Below are positions 61,643-64,000 of a stretch of DNA of 64,000 nucleotides, in pieces. Every line of letters begins with the position of its first letter. Position 1 is the first letter of the stretch. Location of the stretch: the NCBI GenBank assembly GCA_016208495.1, contig JACQXX010000085.1, positions 48,142 through 112,141 on the forward strand. The letters are read 5' to 3'. Made by a program: the position numbers and the translations under genes. The notes under the pieces are model-generated. The model ran no database searches and was not told the origin of the DNA. It saw nothing but the letters and a program-made list of their open reading frames with translations. Origin of the DNA: Acidobacteriota bacterium. GTDB lineage: Bacteria > Acidobacteriota > Blastocatellia > Chloracidobacteriales > Chloracidobacteriaceae.

Positions 61643-61904
61643 AGAATTTTTCTCCGGCTGGTAAAAATTGAAGGTGTCGCCCGTGGTCGGCTGTTCCTGG
61701 AAAGGCTTGAAGTTGAAAAACTTATTGAGACTGGAAAGCCTGAATTCACCTGGCGAGTGCAGAATCGAATTTCCATCATACGGAAAATTTCTAAAAATCG
61801 GCGACCACTTTGCCGATCTGAAAAATCACACACCAATTGATCAGGCAACTTCCACGAGTTGGAACTCCGTTTCAGAAGAAAATTCATTGAGGAACAGGTG
61901 GCTT

Positions 61905-62801
61905 ATGGGGACTGAGTATCTGTCAATGGACAGCAACAACTATGGGGTTGGCCCGTCTGAGCATGAGGTCACGTTGCGCTTGCCGGGAAATGTGGAGGTT
62001 GTACGAAGCCGTTTGAGCCGGGCGCTGGAAAAAATGGGGTATCAGGTTCAGGAAGAACACCCGCTTATTGCCAAACGCAAAGCCCAGGGCGGAGGCGAAA
62101 GCTACACCTCAAGCAATATTTTGGATTACTTCACCAAACTCCATGTGAGTCTCAAGGCTTCAGGCGAAAATGCCACGTTGGCGACCTTCAATTATTTGAT
62201 CGGTCATCCAACTATGACCAAAGCCGATAAACAGGTGATGAATCGCGAAGCGGAAGCGATTTGTGCCTGGGCCCGGCATACTGATTTGATTGGAAACTGT
62301 GTTACTTGCGGAACAGAATTTACAACAGATTCACGATTTTGCCGTCGGTGTGGAACGCCGGCGGTTGAATCCACTCCAGCGGAATTTGAGGTGTTACGGC
62401 TGACTTCAAAGGGGGCCATGGCTCACGACAATCTGCTGGTTGGCCTGATTTCGATTGGGATCTCACTCTTTTTTCTGTGTTTACCATTGCTTCCAGGGAT
62501 TACGCTCAAGCCGAAGGCCGTTATTTTGTTTGAAATTCTGGCCTTGCTGGGCGGGGTGATTGGGTGGGTGTGTGCGCTCAACGGGATGCGTCATTTGCGT
62601 GAGGGAGTTCACCCAAAAGAACCCACTGAACTCAAAGACTTTCGGCGGTCAACTGAGCCTATCCAATATGCGCTTCCCAGTCAGACCAACCGCCTCGAAG
62701 TCAACCCAATCGTGCCTCCATCCGTAACCGAAAGCACAACCGAGTTGCTTGACGACGGAAAATCACCGATTCCGATTATTCGCCGTCGTGATACCAACTG
62801 A
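61905..62801 (+). CDS. Zinc-ribbon membrane protein with C-terminal SVTE motif
   Basis: 298 residues. The N-terminal domain of about 130 residues is unknown (VTLRLPGNVEVVRSRLSRAL). The zinc ribbon is in the middle (CVTCG, CRRCG, near residues 128-150), followed by two membrane helices (about 175-225). The tail ends PPSVTESTTELL plus 17 residues; the same motif ends the protein at 6483-7181. Start: ATG 61905 after GAGGAACAGGTGG is preferred over longer openings upstream, which overlap the bshC promoter region. Function unknown. Confidence 0.75.
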   Translation: MGTEYLSMDSNNYGVGPSEHEVTLRLPGNVEVVRSRLSRALEKMGYQVQEEHPLIAKRKAQGGGESYTSSNILDYFTKLHVSLKASGENATLATFNYLIGHPTMTKADKQVMNREAEAICAWARHTDLIGNCVTCGTEFTTDSRFCRRCGTPAVESTPAEFEVLRLTSKGAMAHDNLLVGLISIGISLFFLCLPLLPGITLKPKAVILFEILALLGGVIGWVCALNGMRHLREGVHPKEPTELKDFRRSTEPIQYALPSQTNRLEVNPIVPPSVTESTTELLDDGKSPIPIIRRRDTN

Positions 62802-62802
62802 T

Positions 62803-63053
62803 GGCAAAGTGACAGGGTGACAAAGTGACAGGGTGACAAGGTGACAGAATGACAGGGGGACAAGGGGATAGGGTGACAAGGTGACAAAGTGACAAGGTGA
62901 CAAGGTGACCAAGGTGATCAACCATAAAGAAAGAGCCGATCACCTGGTTTTTCCAGGTTGAATTGACTGGTTACAGAAAAATTTGGACAGTCCCTTTTGT
63001 CTGGTATCTTGTCACCTTGTCACCTTGTCACTTTGTCATTCGGTCACTTTGTC
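62803..63053. repeat. Octamer repeat arrays (GTGACAAG and reverse) flanking a short unique stretch
   Basis: The left array (62806-62918) has about 13 copies of GTGACAAG/GTGACAGG. The right array (63007-63053) has about six copies of the reverse complement (CACCTTGT/CACTTTGT). They form inverted arms around 90 bp of unique sequence. They begin 5 bp after the zinc-ribbon gene stop and end 6 bp before the BamD-like gene stop. The same layout is at 59763-59966. Confidence 0.95.
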
Positions 63054-63058
63054 ATCAA

Positions 63059-63487
63059 TCATCCCTTTGCCTGTTTCTGCTTTTCTTCGACCTTTTTGAG
63101 TTGTTTTCCAGCCTTTTTGAAGAGTTCGCTTTCAGGGAATTTTTCAATCAATTCGCCATAGCGGCTTTTCGCTTCGTCCAACTCTCCGTTGGCCAGGTAC
63201 GACTCAGCCAGATAAAACAACACCTGATCGAATCGTGAATACTGCGGGTAGATCTCAACAATCTCGACCAGCCGACTGATAGATTGCTTGTATTTTTTCT
63301 GCCCCAGATAGTATTTGGCGACTTCAACATTCTTCGACGCCTTCATTTCCAGTTCCGGATCGCGCGTTCCATATTCCTCAAGTGGATTTTGCGCATTGGA
63401 CTGTGCGAAAGTACTTGACGTAAAGCCACCAATCAAAAGGCTTGCCGTGAGTGCAACCAAAATGAGTGCGAGTTGAAAAATCTTCAC
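63059..63487 (-). CDS. Exported TPR protein, BamD/CpoB-like
   Basis: 142 residues. Signal peptide about 1-28 (LALILVALTASLLIGGFTSSTFAQ); no lipobox Cys, so it is soluble periplasmic. Two TPR-type units: AKYYLGQKKYKQSISRLVEI and LFYLAESYLANGELDEAKSRYGELIEKFPES, the pattern found in BamD and CpoB. Much shorter than BamD (about 240 residues), so it is only a relative. Ends in a Lys/Gln-rich tail. Confidence 0.78.
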   Translation of the reverse strand: MKIFQLALILVALTASLLIGGFTSSTFAQSNAQNPLEEYGTRDPELEMKASKNVEVAKYYLGQKKYKQSISRLVEIVEIYPQYSRFDQVLFYLAESYLANGELDEAKSRYGELIEKFPESELFKKAGKQLKKVEEKQKQAKG

Positions 63488-63498
63488 AATAAAAACTC

Positions 63499-63625
63499 CC
63501 TAAAGATGAATGAAGAATTGAGAATGAAGAGATGAGGCAGATTTGTGATTTATTGAACCGTTGCATCAACTGGAAAATGGTTCCAGTTTGCCCCTAATTC
63601 TTCATTCTTCATTCTCAATTCTCAA
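63499..63625. repeat. Inverted heptad-type words (GAATGAAG ... CTTCATTC)
   Basis: GAATGAAGAATTGAGAATG on the left (63508-63528) and CATTCTCAATTCTC-type words on the right (63597-63621) are reverse complements. They bracket about 70 bp of unique sequence in the gap between the TPR gene and the oxidoreductase remnant. The right arm ends at the stop codon of the remnant. Confidence 0.8.
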
Positions 63626-63882
63626 AGCTGCCCTGACCAGGCACTGACCGTTTCCAGCAGTGCTTGATAAGCCGGGTCAGAATAGCGTTCCAGGTGAAAG
63701 ACAGGTGCGTAGTCAGGTAGGGAAGCACCCATGACGTGAGCGGCCAACAGTTCGGCGGCAGCCTGTGACGCCATAATCCCAAACCCGGAAAGTGCCCCGA
63801 TGACATACAGTCCCTGGATGGGAAGCGGGCCGATCAACGGGCGATTTTCACTGGTTTTACAATAAAGGTTATTACGATTAAA
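63622..63882 (-). pseudogene. C-terminal fragment of an FAD-dependent oxidoreductase (DAO type)
   Basis: The frame from 63882 to the TGA at 63622-63624 encodes about 86 residues reading YCKTSENRPLIGPLPIQG then LYVIGALSGFGIMASQAAAE, the FAD-binding C-terminal signature of glycine/D-amino-acid oxidase-like proteins. Upstream the frame is closed by a TGA (63883-63885) and the rest of the protein (some 300 residues, with the N-terminal GxGxxG) is missing. No ribosome site. A remnant left by deletion or recombination, or a sequence error upstream. Confidence 0.65.
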
Positions 63883-64000
63883 TCATAGGAACCCAGGGTG
63901 TGATCCGAACTCGAAAATTGTGAAGGGCGGCACAAACTTCCATCACCAGATCCCGAACCCCCTCGCCCTGTAACCGAATCTGTTCCTTGACAATCCGACA
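63878..64000 (-). CDS. C-terminal end of an unidentified gene (cut by window edge)
   Basis: A frame open to the right edge and ending at TAA 63878-63880 encodes 40 residues: IVKEQIRLQGEGVRDLVMEV, then CAALHNFRVRITPW and a few more. The composition is protein-like, but the family is not recognisable. It abuts the oxidoreductase remnant, with 5 bp overlap. Confidence 0.45.
   Translation of the reverse strand, partial: CRIVKEQIRLQGEGVRDLVMEVCAALHNFRVRITPWVPMI

Noticed and set aside
61645..61860. Plus-strand open frames upstream of the zinc-ribbon gene, one reading rather protein-like
   Set aside because: No start codon or ribosome site, overlaps the start of bshC; the ATG at 61905 with a Shine-Dalgarno-like sequence explains the gene.

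Overview
The window (about 50% G+C) reads as chromosome of a Gram-negative bacterium, most likely Acidobacteriota (class Blastocatellia or a relative). This placement is an inference. It rests on a fused LptF-LptG permease and a BamD-like lipoprotein-type TPR protein (an outer membrane), BshC (bacillithiol), FHA-DUF4388 proteins, zinc-ribbon membrane proteins, a PknB-type kinase, and dense intergenic heptanucleotide arrays. No phage, plasmid or rRNA genes are seen.

Layout. 1-600: a gene cut by the window edge and a ribbon-helix-helix antitoxin-like frame without a start codon. 0.6-14.7 kb: a giant secreted metalloprotease, a zinc-ribbon membrane protein, GlnE, a Rid-family protein beside a class III aminotransferase, and a SufR-like Fe-S regulator divergent from a thioredoxin-like redoxin. 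15-24.6 kb (mostly + strand): LptFG, WecB, an HD phosphohydrolase, PanB and PanC, the NAD(P)HX repair enzyme and a peptide transporter. 25-31 kb: a small unknown protein, then the conserved minus-strand cluster rpmH-rnpA-yidD-yidC-khpB, and rseP. 30.9-31.4 kb: a protein-free, hairpin-rich element bounded by palindromes. 31.7-41.3 kb: a Ser/Thr kinase convergent with a minus-strand block of two FHA-DUF4388 proteins, a zinc-ribbon/FGE-like protein, a TPR protein and two small exported or membrane proteins. 41.4-50.2 kb: DnaE with two inteins, a deoxyhypusine-synthase-like protein, a Zeta-like kinase with a small overlapping partner, a DUF192 protein and a TonB-C protein. 50.4-64 kb: tRNA-Gly(CCC), dnaN, a TMTC-like membrane protein, a PabA/TrpG homologue without its catalytic cysteine, a K+ channel, GNAT, two DinB proteins, a hydrolase, a GT2 glycosyltransferase, BshC, another zinc-ribbon protein, a BamD-like TPR protein, a remnant of an FAD oxidoreductase and a cut gene.

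Most promising leads: (1) the structured element at about 30925-31354, which resembles a stand-alone HEARO/omega-RNA unit flanked by IS200/IS605-style palindromes but without IscB; (2) a genome-wide habit of filling intergenic gaps with 7-bp (sometimes 8-bp) tandem arrays of many unrelated sequences, some directly abutting start or stop codons; (3) a free-standing amidotransferase with Cys replaced by Gly; (4) a toxin-antitoxin-like Zeta pair; (5) two inteins in DnaE at different stages of endonuclease loss.
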